A stretch of 64,000 nucleotides of DNA from Ruminococcus sp. zg-924. GTDB lineage: Bacteria; Bacillota; Clostridia; Oscillospirales; Acutalibacteraceae. The notes below the pieces were generated by a model, which was not told the DNA's origin, did no database searches, and saw only the letters and a program-made list of their open reading frames with translations. A program made the position numbers and the translations under genes. Positions 43,861-53,310 of the stretch are shown piece by piece. The stretch is taken from NCBI RefSeq assembly GCF_024433635.1, contig NZ_WNJZ01000006.1, positions 44,303 to 108,302 of the forward strand. Reading direction: 5' to 3'. Every line of letters begins with the position of its first letter. The first letter of the stretch is position 1.

Positions 43861-45525
43861 ATGAAATTAAACGGCTCGGATATTATTGTAGAATGTTTGC
43901 TTGAGCAGGGCGTCGATACGGTTTTTGGCTATCCCGGCGGCGCAGTGCTGAATATCTATGACGCACTGTATAAGTACAGCGACAAAATAAATCATATTCT
44001 TACGGCGCACGAGCAGGGTGCGTCACACGCCGCAGACGGCTATGCACGAGCAACCGGCAAAACCGGCGTTGTTATAGCAACATCGGGTCCGGGAGCAACA
44101 AATCTTATAACAGGTCTTGCAACCGCAAAAATGGACAGTTCGCCTATTGTTGCAATAACGGGAAATGTTACAAGGGATTGCCTTGGACGTGACAGCTTTC
44201 AGGAGGTTGATATAAAGTCAATCGCCGCACCTGTTACAAAAAAGAGCTACTGTGTTATGAGTATGGAGGAGCTTGCCCCGACAATCAGAGAGGCTTTTGA
44301 GCTTGCAAACTCAGGCAGAAAAGGTCCTGTGCTTATTGATATTCCAAAGGACATTACCGCTCTTGAAACTGAGTATGAGATGCAAAGCCCGAAAAAGAAG
44401 GAAATCTATGTAAGTGCGGATAATGACTATCAAAGAGCGGCTGAGCTTATTAAGGCTTCAAAGCGTCCGTTTATCTACGCAGGCGGCGGAGTTATCGGCA
44501 GTAATGCGTCAAATGAGCTTTTGGAGCTTGCAAAGAAGATTGATGCACCTGTGTGCTGTTCGCTTATGGGCATAGGCGGTATGCCTGCTGACGAGGAGCT
44601 GTATTTTGGTAACTTAGGAATGCACGGAATGTATGAAACGGGAATGGCTACCCTCAATGCCGACTGCATTATTGCAGTGGGCGCAAGGTTCTCGGACCGA
44701 GTTGCGGGTGACCGCAAAAGGTTTGGTGAAAACGCTTCAATCATACATTTTGATATTGATAAAAAGGAAATCGACAAAAACATTAAGACCGACTGCGCTA
44801 TTCTTGGTGAGATAAAGGAAACAGCTAAGGCTGTTGCGGAGCTTTTGCCACAGCTTGAGCACAAAGAATGGATAGAGCAGTTAAGGAAATGGAAAAAAGA
44901 AGGGGAGATTAAGCAGACCGAGGGTGATTATCCTTCTCCGTATCACATTCTGTCAGCGGTGCAGAGTTTAAAGGGTGACAACGATATTATTGTTACAGAC
45001 GTAGGACAGCATCAGATGTGGACGGCGCAGTTTTGCAGATTCAACAAGCCGAGAACATTCCTGACCTCGGGCGGACTTGGTACAATGGGCTTTGGCATGG
45101 GTGCTTCAATCGGAGCACAGTGCGGCAAAGAAAAAAGCCGTGTAACGCTGATAACGGGCGACGGAAGCTTTCATATGAATTTAAACGAGCTAGTAACACT
45201 GAAAAGCTTTAATATGCCGATTGTTGTATGCGTTATGAATAACACGGTTTTGGGTATGGTAAGACAGTGGCAAAAGCTTTTTTACGGCAGACGTTTTTCA
45301 CAGACAGACCCACACAGGGCAACTGACTTTGCGGCTTTGGCTCACTCCTTCGGAGTTGAGGGAATGACCGTAACAAGGGCTGAGGATGTTGAAGCGACGC
45401 TTGAAAAAGCGTACAGCCTTAATGCACCTGTTGTAATAGACTTTCATATTTCGCCTGACGCAAATGTTCTGCCGATGATTCCACCGGGAAAAACAGCAGA
45501 CGCTATGATAATGGAGCTTGACTGA
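43861..45525 (+). CDS. ilvB: Acetohydroxyacid synthase large subunit
   Basis: This 554-residue ThDP enzyme makes acetolactate and acetohydroxybutyrate for valine, leucine and isoleucine synthesis. Seen: the N-terminal VFGYPGGAVLNIYDAL with the catalytic Glu in TAHEQGASHAADGYARATG (about residue 51), the GPGATNLITGLATA loop, the FAD/middle domain, and the ThDP motif GDGSFHMNLNELVTL with VVCVMNN (about 440-470). The regulatory small subunit gene ilvN is not adjacent, so it must lie elsewhere or be missing. The ATG follows AAAGGAT. cimA follows 28 bases later under the same isoleucine T-box. Confidence 0.94.
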   Translation: MKLNGSDIIVECLLEQGVDTVFGYPGGAVLNIYDALYKYSDKINHILTAHEQGASHAADGYARATGKTGVVIATSGPGATNLITGLATAKMDSSPIVAITGNVTRDCLGRDSFQEVDIKSIAAPVTKKSYCVMSMEELAPTIREAFELANSGRKGPVLIDIPKDITALETEYEMQSPKKKEIYVSADNDYQRAAELIKASKRPFIYAGGGVIGSNASNELLELAKKIDAPVCCSLMGIGGMPADEELYFGNLGMHGMYETGMATLNADCIIAVGARFSDRVAGDRKRFGENASIIHFDIDKKEIDKNIKTDCAILGEIKETAKAVAELLPQLEHKEWIEQLRKWKKEGEIKQTEGDYPSPYHILSAVQSLKGDNDIIVTDVGQHQMWTAQFCRFNKPRTFLTSGGLGTMGFGMGASIGAQCGKEKSRVTLITGDGSFHMNLNELVTLKSFNMPIVVCVMNNTVLGMVRQWQKLFYGRRFSQTDPHRATDFAALAHSFGVEGMTVTRAEDVEATLEKAYSLNAPVVIDFHISPDANVLPMIPPGKTADAMIMELD

Positions 45526-45553
45526 TTCTTTTATAAGTGATGGTGAAAATTAA

Positions 45554-47125
45554 ATGAAGCAAATAGAGATTTTCGATTCGACCCTGCGTGACGGCGCACA
45601 GGGCGAGTCAATATCGTTTTCGGTGCAGGATAAGCTTGCCATTGTTAAGGCTCTTGACAGGCTCGGCGTGAAATATATTGAGGCAGGCAACCCGGGCTCG
45701 AACCCAAAGGATTTGGAATTCTTTGAAAAAGCGCAGAAGCTTAAGCTTGAACACTCAAGCCTTGTTGCATTCGGCAGCACAAGGCGAAAGGACATTAAGG
45801 CGGAGCAGGACAGCAACCTCAGCGCTCTTTTGGGAGCAGGGACAGAGCTTGTTGCTGTGTTTGGAAAATGCTGGCGACTGCACGTTACCGAGATTATCAA
45901 CACAACCCCTGATGAAAACCTTGCGATGATATACGATACCTGCGAATTTCTTAAGAATAAAGGCAGGAGGGTAATTTTTGACGCCGAGCATTTCTTTGAC
46001 GGTTACAAGGATGACCCCAATTTTGCGCTGACAGCTCTTGAAAGCGCCGTTAACGGCGGTGCTGAATGTCTTGCGCTGTGCGACACAAACGGGGGTACAT
46101 ATCCCGATGAAATGTACGATATTGTGTCGGTTGTATGCAAGCGTTTCCCAAATGTTAAGGTTGGAATCCACACCCACAATGACAGAGGAATGGCTGTTGC
46201 AAACTCTATTATGGCTGTTAAGGCAGGAGCTGTGCAGGTGCAGGGCACGTACCTTGGCTACGGCGAAAGATGCGGAAACGCCAATTTGTCAACGGTAATA
46301 CCCGATTTGATGTTAACGGGCGAATATCTGTGTATTCCGCAGGAGCAGCTCAAAAATGTAACAATGACGGCACGTGAGATAGGTGAAATTTCAAACACCT
46401 CGATAAAGCGAGGTGAGCCGTTTGTGGGCATAAGCGCATTTGCACACAAGGCAGGTATGCACGCTGACGGTGTGCTGAAGCTGCCACGCTCGTTCGAGCA
46501 TGTTCCGCCGGAAACGGTTGGTAATTCACGCCGCTTTCTGATGAGCGAAATATCGGGCAGGAACGCTTTGCTTGAAAGGATAAAGAAAATAGACCCGACT
46601 ATTGAAAAATACAGTGAGGAAACCTCGGTAATACTTGACTCGCTTAAGAAAATGGAGCAGCAGGGATATCAGTATGAGGGTGCTGACAGCAGCCTTGAAA
46701 TGCTTATCCGCCGCAGCCTTGGCAGATACAAGCCGTTTTTTGAGCTTATCAACTACAAGATTGTATCAGGCAGACCTTGCGAGAGTGCCGAATGCAGCGC
46801 AACCGCAACAGTTAAGGTTGCCGTGAACAACAGGGTTCAGCTTATGGCGGCAGAGGGCAACGGTCCGATAAGCGCAATGGATTTAGCGCTCAGGCAGGCT
46901 CTTGAGGTATTCTACCCAACGCTTAAGAAAATGCACCTTATCGACTATAAGGTTCGTGTTATGGATTCAAAAAGCGCAACGGCGGCAACTGTAAGGGTAC
47001 TTATCACCTCGTCTGACGGGGTTAACGTTTGGACAACGGTCGGGGTTTCTGCCGACGTTGTTGAAGCGAGCCGAATCGCCCTTACCGAGTCTGTTGAGTA
47101 TCATCTTATACAAGAGAACTTGTGA
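45554..47125 (+). CDS. cimA: (R)-citramalate synthase
   Basis: This 523-residue enzyme condenses pyruvate and acetyl-CoA to citramalate, giving 2-ketobutyrate for isoleucine without threonine. It is close to LeuA but has the type 2 citramalate synthase pattern: IFDSTLRDGAQGESISFSVQ at the N-terminus, VFGKCWRLHVTEII, YDAEHFFDGYKDDPNFAL and HTHNDRGMAVANS. The C-terminal LeuA-type regulatory domain begins near residue 395. The isoleucine T-box and the ilvB gene in front make the isoleucine role convincing. It ends the operon; only a weak AT-rich hairpin follows at 47127-47148. Confidence 0.94.
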   Translation: MKQIEIFDSTLRDGAQGESISFSVQDKLAIVKALDRLGVKYIEAGNPGSNPKDLEFFEKAQKLKLEHSSLVAFGSTRRKDIKAEQDSNLSALLGAGTELVAVFGKCWRLHVTEIINTTPDENLAMIYDTCEFLKNKGRRVIFDAEHFFDGYKDDPNFALTALESAVNGGAECLALCDTNGGTYPDEMYDIVSVVCKRFPNVKVGIHTHNDRGMAVANSIMAVKAGAVQVQGTYLGYGERCGNANLSTVIPDLMLTGEYLCIPQEQLKNVTMTAREIGEISNTSIKRGEPFVGISAFAHKAGMHADGVLKLPRSFEHVPPETVGNSRRFLMSEISGRNALLERIKKIDPTIEKYSEETSVILDSLKKMEQQGYQYEGADSSLEMLIRRSLGRYKPFFELINYKIVSGRPCESAECSATATVKVAVNNRVQLMAAEGNGPISAMDLALRQALEVFYPTLKKMHLIDYKVRVMDSKSATAATVRVLITSSDGVNVWTTVGVSADVVEASRIALTESVEYHLIQENL

Positions 47126-47181
47126 ATTAAACAATTGGTTTTGTTTAACTCTACATAATAAGCGCAAAATTCTGTGAAAGT

Positions 47182-47210
47182 TTGAATTCTGTGCTTTAAT
47201 GTGCTATAAT
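47182..47210 (+). promoter_or_regulatory. Promoter of the second citrate synthase
   Basis: TTGAAT at 47182-47187, a 17-base spacer and TATAAT at 47205-47210 with an extended TGC. Confidence 0.75.
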
Positions 47211-47297
47211 AGAAAAAGACTATAAATTAATGACATTTTGATGTCCGTTATGTGAATAAACGGTATAGGTACATATTTACCCAAGGAAGTGAGTTAA

Positions 47298-48689
47298 TTG
47301 GAACACAAGAGAGAGTTTAGCAAGATTACCCCGGAGATATTGGAGTTAAGCAAGCTTTGCTTTGAAAACAGCAACATTGACCCGGAGCTTTACGGCAAGT
47401 ACGACGTTAAAAGAGGTCTGCGTGATGTAAACGGCAAGGGTGTGCTTACAGGTCTTACCGAGATTTCAGATGTCAACGCTTTCATTGAAAAAGAAAACGG
47501 GGAAAGAATTCCAATTGACGGTCAGCTTTATTACCGTGGCTATGAAGTAGAAGCGATAGTTGACGGCTTTATTAAGGATGACCGGTTTGGATTTGAGGAA
47601 GTAACATACCTTCTTCTTTTCGGACAGCTTCCGAATGCACAGCAGCTTGACGAGTTTCGCACTTTGCTTGCATATTATCGTTCGGTGCCGATGAGCTTTG
47701 TAAGAGATATTATTATGAAATCACCGAGCAAGGATATTATGAATTCACTTGCAAGAAGTGTGCTTACCCTGTATTCCTATGACAGCAATCCGGACGATAC
47801 ATCGCTTCCGAACGTACTGCGTCAGTGCATACAGCTTATTTCGCTGTTCCCTATTTTATCGGTTTACAGCTTTCAGGCTTACGGTTATTTCCACGATAAC
47901 AAGAGCCTTTTCATACATAACCCGCAGACGGAGCTTTCAACGGCTGAGAATATTCTCTATATGCTCAGACCCGACTCTAAGTACACAAAGCTTGAGGCTA
48001 AGCTTCTTGATATGGCTCTCGTTCTTCACGCAGAGCACGGCGGCGGTAACAATTCAACCTTTACAACACATGTTGTAACCTCTTCCGGTACAGACACCTA
48101 CTCGGCAATAGCGGCGGCTCTCGGTTCTCTTAAGGGTCCGAAGCACGGCGGCGCTAACATTAAGGTTGTCCGTATGTTTGAGGATATCAAGGCTCATGTC
48201 AAGGATTATTACGATGACGAAGAGATTGGAAATTATATAACAAAGATTCTTCACAAAGAGGCGTTTGACCACAGCGGCCTTGTTTACGGCATTGGTCACG
48301 CAATCTATTCTATTTCCGACCCACGTGCAAGAGTGTTCAAGAAATTCGTTGAGCGTCTTTCAAACGAAAAAGGCAGACAAGACGAGTTCCATCTTTACAA
48401 CACTGTTGAAAGACTTGCCGCACAACAGATTGCAAAGGAACGCAGGGTGTATAAGGGAGTCAGTGCAAATGTTGACTTTTACAGCGGCTTTGTTTATACA
48501 ATGCTTGATTTGCCGCAGGAGCTTTTCACTCCGCTGTTTGCTATTGCAAGAATTTCCGGCTGGAGTGCTCACAGAATTGAGGAGCTTATTAATTCCAGCA
48601 AGATTATCCGACCGGCATATATGAACGTGCAGGAAAAAAGGGAGTACGTTGATTTGGCGGACAGACCGGAATCGACGCACGAAATTTAA
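47298..48689 (+). CDS. gltA: Citrate synthase (complete paralogue)
   Basis: This 463-residue enzyme is a complete citrate synthase. Catalytic residues are His283 in KHGGAN, His334 in GIGHAIY and Asp393 in NVDFYSGF. The N-terminal extension (about 1-60) and the RGLRDVNGKGVLTGLTEIS segment are as in the clostridial group. Start: TTG at 47298, ten bases after AAGGA. It resembles the partial citrate synthase at 1-927 along its length, with conserved active-site residues in both. It has its own promoter and lies 47 kb away, so it is not a tandem duplicate. Separate regulation or different acyl-CoA preference is possible. Confidence 0.95.
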   Translation: MEHKREFSKITPEILELSKLCFENSNIDPELYGKYDVKRGLRDVNGKGVLTGLTEISDVNAFIEKENGERIPIDGQLYYRGYEVEAIVDGFIKDDRFGFEEVTYLLLFGQLPNAQQLDEFRTLLAYYRSVPMSFVRDIIMKSPSKDIMNSLARSVLTLYSYDSNPDDTSLPNVLRQCIQLISLFPILSVYSFQAYGYFHDNKSLFIHNPQTELSTAENILYMLRPDSKYTKLEAKLLDMALVLHAEHGGGNNSTFTTHVVTSSGTDTYSAIAAALGSLKGPKHGGANIKVVRMFEDIKAHVKDYYDDEEIGNYITKILHKEAFDHSGLVYGIGHAIYSISDPRARVFKKFVERLSNEKGRQDEFHLYNTVERLAAQQIAKERRVYKGVSANVDFYSGFVYTMLDLPQELFTPLFAIARISGWSAHRIEELINSSKIIRPAYMNVQEKREYVDLADRPESTHEI

Positions 48690-48758
48690 ATCATTCTCCG
48701 CATATACTTCTGCATAACCGCCGCAAAATCCGCACAAACTACCCTTGAGGTGAAGCGG

Positions 48759-49205
48759 ATGAAGGTAACTAAGCAGGAATATTCTAAGATGGCTGAGAAG
48801 GCGTCGCCGAATAGTCCGATTTTACTTGATTGTGTAAAGGCGTTTTTATTTGGCGGCGGCTTTTGTGTTATAGGGCAGATTTTTATGAACCTGTATAAAA
48901 CGGCGGGGCTTGACAAGGAAACGGCTTCTGCCGTTGTGTCGATTACTATGATTTTTCTGGGTGCAGCTTTGACGGCTGTCGGCTGGTACGAGAAAATAGC
49001 TAAGCACGCAGGAGCAGGCAGCCTTGTGCCGATAACAGGCTTTGCAAACTCCGTTGTTGCTCCGGCGATAGAGTTTAAGGCAGAGGGCTTTGTGCTTGGC
49101 TTGGGCGCAAAAATGTTTATAATAGCCGGTCCGGTTATAGTTTACGGCACACTTGCGTCTGTTATTTACGGGTTGATTTACTTCTTTTTTACAAGAATAA
49201 TTTAG
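48759..49205 (+). CDS. spoVAC: Stage V sporulation protein SpoVAC
   Basis: This 148-residue membrane protein begins MKVTKQEYSKMAEKASPNSP and has about four hydrophobic segments, including DCVKAFLFGGGFCVIGQIF and GLGAKMFIIAGPVIVYGTLA. In Bacillus, SpoVAC with SpoVAD and SpoVAEb moves dipicolinic acid into the forespore and out at germination. Here it is alone; neither spoVAD nor spoVAE is adjacent. The ATG at 48759 follows GAGGTGA; the GTG at 48750 overlaps that site. It is followed by a strong terminator and then rpoB. Confidence 0.92.
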   Translation: MKVTKQEYSKMAEKASPNSPILLDCVKAFLFGGGFCVIGQIFMNLYKTAGLDKETASAVVSITMIFLGAALTAVGWYEKIAKHAGAGSLVPITGFANSVVAPAIEFKAEGFVLGLGAKMFIIAGPVIVYGTLASVIYGLIYFFFTRII

Positions 49206-49255
49206 CGTAAAACCAACAACGCCGCCGAGCGTACAATTTAATTCTTATAAAGAAA

Positions 49256-49292
49256 CCGCAGCGAGTTTTCCCTCGCTGCGGCGATTTTTTTA
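49256..49292 (+). terminator. Terminator after spoVAC
   Basis: CCGCAGCGAG and CTCGCTGCGG form a perfect 10-bp stem followed by seven to eight T's. Confidence 0.9.
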
Positions 49293-49331
49293 TTATTTTA
49301 AAGGAAATTTAAAGTTTTTTCCGAAAATTTG

Positions 49332-49360
49332 TTGACAAGCTATTTTACTTGATGTATACT
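49332..49360 (+). promoter_or_regulatory. Promoter of rpoBC
   Basis: Consensus TTGACA at 49332-49337, a 17-base spacer and TATACT at 49355-49360. Confidence 0.85.
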
Positions 49361-49557
49361 TGTAAAATGCAACATAATGGCATAGAGTGCCTGTTTCCGA
49401 TGGTCTATGCGGAAATATTAGCACAGAATTTACAAAAAATCAAGTATTTTTTTAAATTCAATCGGGTTCACCATTCGGCAAATTCTTCTTTGTTTTTGCC
49501 GTGCGAACTGTGCCGACTGTTAAAAAAATAAATTTTTTGGAATGGAGTGAACGCCCA
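49361..49557 (+). other. Long leader of rpoB
   Basis: About 190 transcribed bases precede the rpoB start. They contain an inverted repeat GCATAGA...TCTATGC near 49380-49410 and several T/A runs, but no clear terminator. The start codon site GGAGTGA is at 49544-49550. I see no gene here. Confidence 0.5.
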
Positions 49558-52500
49558 ATGGTAAATGTCAAGCCTGTTAAACTTGGCAGCAGAGAGAGGA
49601 TGAACTTCGCAAAAATTGATGAGGTTATTGAGATGCCTAACCTCATTGAGGTGCAGAAGAATTCCTATAAGTGGTTTTTAGAAAAAGGGCTGAAAGAGGT
49701 TTTCAAGGATGTTTCGGGTATTACCGACCACAACGGAAATCTTGTTTTGGACTTTATCGACTACACTCTGGATGTTGACCACCCAAATTACAGCGTTATC
49801 GAGTGCAAGGAGAGGGACGCTACATTTGCAGCACCTTTGCGTGTCACCGCACGTCTTTTGAACAAGGAAACCGGCGAAATCAAGGAGTCAAACGTCTTTA
49901 TGGGCGACTTCCCTCTTATGACGCCAAGCGGCACATTTGTTATAAACGGTGCTGAAAGAGTTATAGTTTCTCAGCTTGTTCGTTCTCCGGGCGTTTACTA
50001 CAAAATGGAATATGACAAAACAGGTAAAAAGCTGTTTTCAAACACAGTTATCCCGAATCGTGGTGCTTGGCTTGAATATGAAAACGATGTTAACGACGTT
50101 TTCTATGTCAGAATTGATAAGAACAGAAAAATTCCTATCACAATGTTTATAAGAGCGCTCGGCCTTGGCACAAACCAGGAAATACTGGATTATTTCGGCG
50201 AGGACGAAAGAATGCTTGCCACGCTGGAAAAGGATAGCTGCACAAACATTGAGGAAGGTTTGCTTGAGGTTTACCGCAAGCTCCGTCCGAGTGAGCCGCC
50301 GACTGTTGACAGTGCACGTACACACATTAACAATCTTTTCTTTGATCCGAGAAGATATGATATGTCACGTGTGGGCAGATATAAATACAACAAGAAGCTC
50401 GGTATTGCCGACAGACTTAAGGGCAACAGACCGTCTCAGCCAATTGTAAACCCTATGACGGGCGAAATTATGGCTATGCCGGGTGAGGTTATCAGCAAGA
50501 GCCTTGCTATGGAGATTGAGGACGCAGGTGTAAATATTGCTTACCTCGATGTTGAGGGCAAGGAAATTAAGGTTATCTCAAACGGTATGGTTGACATTTC
50601 AAAGTATGTCAGCTTTGACGCAGAGGCTGAGTGCGAGCTTAACGAAAAGGTTTGCTTTGCCGTACTGCGTGAAATCCTTGAGGAGTGCGGCGATGACGAG
50701 GAGACTCTTAAGGAAACTCTCAGAGCCAGAAAGGCAGAGCTTATTCCGAACCACATAACCATTGACGATATTTTCTCAAGCATCAACTATATGAACTGTC
50801 TTGCCTGCGGAGTTGGTACTACCGACGATATAGACCATCTCGGCAACCGCCGTATCCGCTGCGTTGGCGAGCTTTTGCAGAATCAGTTCAGAATCGGCTT
50901 CTCAAGACTTGAAAGAGTTATCAGAGAAAGAATGTCGCTCCAGGCACAGGACACAGACGGACTTTCACCTAACTCTCTTATCAATATAAGACCTGTAACG
51001 GCGGCTATTAAGGAGTTTTTCGGCTCTTCACCGCTTTCACAGTTTATGGATCAGACAAACCCTCTTGCGGAGCTTACACATAAAAGACGTCTTTCGGCTC
51101 TCGGCCCGGGCGGTCTTTCAAGAGACCGTGCAGGATTTGAGGTTCGTGACGTTCATTACAGCCACTATGGCAGAATGTGTCCTATCGAGACTCCTGAAGG
51201 ACCGAACATCGGTCTTATCTCCTATCTTGCGTCCTTCGCAAGAATCAACAAGTACGGCTTTATTGAGGCTCCGTTCCGCCGTGTTGACAAGGAAACGGGA
51301 ATTGTTACCGATGAAACAATATATATGACAGCCGACGTTGAGGACGAATTTATCGTTGCGCAGGCTAATGAACCACTCGACGAAAACAACCGCTTTGTAA
51401 ACTCCAAGGTTAACGGCCGTTTCAGAGATGAATTTGTTGAGCTTGAGGCTGAAAGATTCGACTTGATGGACGTATCTCCGAAGATGGTTGTATCTGTCGC
51501 TACGGCTATGATTCCGTTCCTTGAAAACGATGACGCCAACCGTGCTCTTATGGGTGCAAACATGCAGCGTCAGGCTGTGCCGCTGTTAAAAACACAGGCT
51601 CCTATCGTAGGAACAGGTATGGAATACAAGGCCGGCGTTGACTCTGGCGTTTGCGTACTGTCAGAGGAGGACGGCGTTGTTCTGAGCGTAAGCGCAGACA
51701 AGGTAACTGTTCAGTATGACAGCGGCAGAGTTCAGGACTTTGCAATCACTAAGTTTATGCGCTCCAACCAGGGCACCTGCTTCAACCAGATTCCTGTTGT
51801 TGAAAAGGGTCAGCGTGTTAAGGCTAATGATGTTCTTGCAGACGGCCCTGCAACAGACCACGGCGAGATAAGCCTTGGTAAAAATGCTCTCATCGGCTTT
51901 ATGACATGGGAGGGTTACAACTACGAGGACGCTGTTCTTATCAGTGAAAAGATTGTAAGAGATGATGTTTATACATCAATTCATATAGAGGAATACGAAA
52001 CAGAGGCAAGAGATACTAAGCTTGGCGCTGAGGAAATCACAAGGGATATTCCGCAGGTCGGCGAGGATATGCTTAAGGACCTTGACGAAAGCGGTATTAT
52101 CCATATCGGTGCAGAGGTTCACGCCGGCGATATTCTTGTAGGTAAGGTTACTCCTAAGGGTGAAACCGAGCTTACAGCCGAGGAAAGACTTTTGAGAGCT
52201 ATCTTCGGTGAGAAAGCAAGAGAGGTGAGAGATACATCATTGCGTGTGCCTCACGGTGAAAGCGGTATTGTTGTTGACGTTAAGGTATTTACAAGAGAAA
52301 ACAGCCACGACGAGCTTCAGCCGGGCGTAAACAAGGTTGTAAGATGCTATCTTGCTCAGAAGAGAAAAATCTCGGTTGGCGATAAGATGGCAGGCCGTCA
52401 CGGAAACAAGGGTGTTGTTTCAAGAATTCTTCCTGTTGAGGATATGCCGTTTCTTCCGGACGGTACTCCGCTTGACATCGTTTTGAACCCACTCGGCGTT

Positions 52501-53289
52501 CCGTCTCGTATGAACATCGGACAGGTACTTGAGGTTCACCTGGGCTACGCTGCTAAGGCTTTGGGCTGGCATATTATGACGCCTGTATTTGACGGCGCTC
52601 ATGAGTCGGATATATTTGAGGCGTTTAAGCAGGCGGGACTCAGCGAGGACGGCAAGACATGGCTTAAGGACGGCAGAACCGGCGAATACTTTGATAATCC
52701 GGTTACAGTCGGATATATGTACTACCTAAAGCTTCACCACCTTGTTGATGATAAAATTCACGCCCGTTCAACAGGTCCGTACTCGCTTGTTACTCAGCAG
52801 CCTCTTGGTGGTAAGGCGCAGTTCGGCGGTCAGCGTTTCGGTGAAATGGAAGTTTGGGCGCTTGAGGCTTACGGTGCTGCTTATACACTTCAGGAAATCC
52901 TCACAATCAAGTCGGATGACGTTGTGGGCAGAGTTAAGGCTTACGAGGCTATCGTAAAGGGTCAGAACATTCCACAGTCCGGCGTTCCGGAGTCATTCAA
53001 GGTTCTTGTTAAGGAGCTTCAGTCGCTTGCACTTGATGTTAAGGTGCTCGACAAGGATGATCAGGAAATTGACCTTCGCCAGAACTTTGACGATGATGAT
53101 ATTCCTGTTGTTGCTGATAATGAGGAGCTTGAGGTTGGCGAAACCGTTGCAACTGACGAGACGTTTGACAGCTATATTGTTGATAATGAGGACGACGATG
53201 ACAATATGCTTGATGACTCCGCCTTCTACACCGAAAACTCCGATTTGTTTGACGATTACGGCGACGGCTCAGGCACTGACGAGCAATAA
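49558..53289 (+). CDS. rpoB: RNA polymerase beta subunit
   Basis: This 1243-residue catalytic subunit starts [20 protein letters not shown]; the ATG at 49558 follows GGAGTGA, and the frame open from 49501 has no initiation site. The rifampicin pocket reads [20 protein letters not shown] then [12 protein letters not shown], with the residues normally found in sensitive enzymes. The active-site region [15 protein letters not shown] is present near residue 945. The C-terminus is a long acidic tail typical of Clostridia. rpoC follows after 21 bases. The usual rplKAJL genes do not precede it; spoVAC does. Confidence 0.98.
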   Translation: MVNVKPVKLGSRERMNFAKIDEVIEMPNLIEVQKNSYKWFLEKGLKEVFKDVSGITDHNGNLVLDFIDYTLDVDHPNYSVIECKERDATFAAPLRVTARLLNKETGEIKESNVFMGDFPLMTPSGTFVINGAERVIVSQLVRSPGVYYKMEYDKTGKKLFSNTVIPNRGAWLEYENDVNDVFYVRIDKNRKIPITMFIRALGLGTNQEILDYFGEDERMLATLEKDSCTNIEEGLLEVYRKLRPSEPPTVDSARTHINNLFFDPRRYDMSRVGRYKYNKKLGIADRLKGNRPSQPIVNPMTGEIMAMPGEVISKSLAMEIEDAGVNIAYLDVEGKEIKVISNGMVDISKYVSFDAEAECELNEKVCFAVLREILEECGDDEETLKETLRARKAELIPNHITIDDIFSSINYMNCLACGVGTTDDIDHLGNRRIRCVGELLQNQFRIGFSRLERVIRERMSLQAQDTDGLSPNSLINIRPVTAAIKEFFGSSPLSQFMDQTNPLAELTHKRRLSALGPGGLSRDRAGFEVRDVHYSHYGRMCPIETPEGPNIGLISYLASFARINKYGFIEAPFRRVDKETGIVTDETIYMTADVEDEFIVAQANEPLDENNRFVNSKVNGRFRDEFVELEAERFDLMDVSPKMVVSVATAMIPFLENDDANRALMGANMQRQAVPLLKTQAPIVGTGMEYKAGVDSGVCVLSEEDGVVLSVSADKVTVQYDSGRVQDFAITKFMRSNQGTCFNQIPVVEKGQRVKANDVLADGPATDHGEISLGKNALIGFMTWEGYNYEDAVLISEKIVRDDVYTSIHIEEYETEARDTKLGAEEITRDIPQVGEDMLKDLDESGIIHIGAEVHAGDILVGKVTPKGETELTAEERLLRAIFGEKAREVRDTSLRVPHGESGIVVDVKVFTRENSHDELQPGVNKVVRCYLAQKRKISVGDKMAGRHGNKGVVSRILPVEDMPFLPDGTPLDIVLNPLGVPSRMNIGQVLEVHLGYAAKALGWHIMTPVFDGAHESDIFEAFKQAGLSEDGKTWLKDGRTGEYFDNPVTVGYMYYLKLHHLVDDKIHARSTGPYSLVTQQPLGGKAQFGGQRFGEMEVWALEAYGAAYTLQEILTIKSDDVVGRVKAYEAIVKGQNIPQSGVPESFKVLVKELQSLALDVKVLDKDDQEIDLRQNFDDDDIPVVADNEELEVGETVATDETFDSYIVDNEDDDDNMLDDSAFYTENSDLFDDYGDGSGTDEQ

Positions 53290-53310
53290 TAAAGGGAGGT
53301 CTTTATAAAT

